Assembly: GCA_013399855.1 (NCBI GenBank)
Contig: VXAY01002818.1
Location: 310,039-374,038 of the forward strand
Direction: 5' to 3'
Length of the DNA stretch: 64,000 nt
From: Oxyruncus cristatus
Lineage: Eukaryota > Chordata > Aves > Passeriformes > Cotingidae
Shown one piece after another: positions 63,601 to 64,000 of this stretch (positions are counted from its first letter, which is position 1; every line of letters starts with the position of its first letter). The notes under the pieces were generated by a model. The model saw nothing but the letters and a program-made list of their open reading frames with translations. It was not told where the DNA came from and did not search any database. The position numbers and the translations under genes were made by a program.

Positions 63601-64000
63601 TTCTATCAGAGACAGGCCAGTATGTTTCCTATCATCTGGAGTTTCTTTGCTCCTTGAGAACACCTTCAGCTACATCTGTGCCACTTGGATAAAACAAGAT
63701 TCTTCAGGAGCAACCTTTTGGCTTCCTCCATACCTTGCATGTCCACTGGTACGCCAAATCCTGTGTCAATCAGGGACTTAAAACCCAGTCAAAAGCAACT
63801 GTAAACAATATTACCAGCCAGGCTCTGAGTCTTATCCTATCTTACAGGCAGATGTGTTAGCAGCCTATGACTTAATTTTATGATAAAAATTTTCATTCTA
63901 GATGCAAAGACTATTCATGAACTATATCCCAGAACTGCTTTATGTTGAAATGACTGAAATCTGATAACCAAACAGTATTATTATTATGGGACTTAGCTGC
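60647..64000. other. Unique AT-rich stretch to window end
   Basis: No gene or transposon is recognised. Minor simple-sequence patches include TTTG repeats near 62,277-62,293, an AT-rich run at about 61,511-61,525, and T/A-rich runs at 63,180-63,290. The longest frame, 86 codons at 63,521-63,781, shows no known domain. Confidence 0.6.

Noticed and set aside
1..64000. CRISPR arrays, operons, tRNA or rRNA genes
   Set aside because: No regularly spaced direct repeats, no bacterial-style gene packing, and no tRNA or rRNA signature were seen. The DNA is of vertebrate type.

Overview
The window looks like AT-rich, gene-poor nuclear DNA from a bird. The evidence is four fragments of CR1, the dominant avian LINE, with the typical truncated ORF2/3' end and ATTCTATG-type termini. 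There are also LTR-like elements whose ends resemble those common in neoavian (probably passerine) genomes: TGTCATGGTTTA, TGTCCTGGTT and their complements. Short A/C-rich tracts and three assembly N runs fit a vertebrate draft assembly. The species and chromosome cannot be read from the sequence. I see no protein-coding gene, rRNA, tRNA or CRISPR array. The longest open frames are under 170 codons and are explained by CR1, homopolymers, the N gap or chance. The window is best read as intergenic desert or a large intron.

Layout. 1-18,300: unique AT-rich DNA with a poly(T) tract next to an AATAAA signal in minus-strand sense near 939-1000 (retrocopy-like), an 92-bp interrupted poly(A) at 10,383, and an eroded palindromic repeat near 15,500. 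18,300-21,000: the most structured part. Two CR1 fragments lie as inverted repeats around a small CpG island (18.9-19.1 kb) and a strong TATA motif, followed by a degraded LTR start at 20,834. 22,381-22,775: pyrimidine-rich microsatellite interrupted by a 208-base gap. 22.8-51.9 kb: unique sequence with some blocks that look constrained (homeodomain-type motifs, palindromes), an 88-base coding-like island at 31,839, a promoter-like motif cluster at 42.4-42.6 kb, a 39-base gap at 41,420, and a 46-base alternating purine-pyrimidine run at 44,113. 51.9-53.1 kb: two CR1 fragments in the same orientation. 57.3-60.6 kb: two different LTR-like elements, both in minus orientation. One is bounded by a perfect 5-bp target-site duplication, the other by a 4-of-5 one. 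60.6-64 kb: unique AT-rich sequence.

Nothing here amounts to a new biological system. The best leads are the CpG island between inverted CR1 copies, the well-bounded 1,148-bp LTR-like insertion, the poly(A)-tailed retrocopy-like end (unusual in birds), and the coding-like island at 31.8 kb. All element names rest on recognising family patterns by eye, not on a database search.
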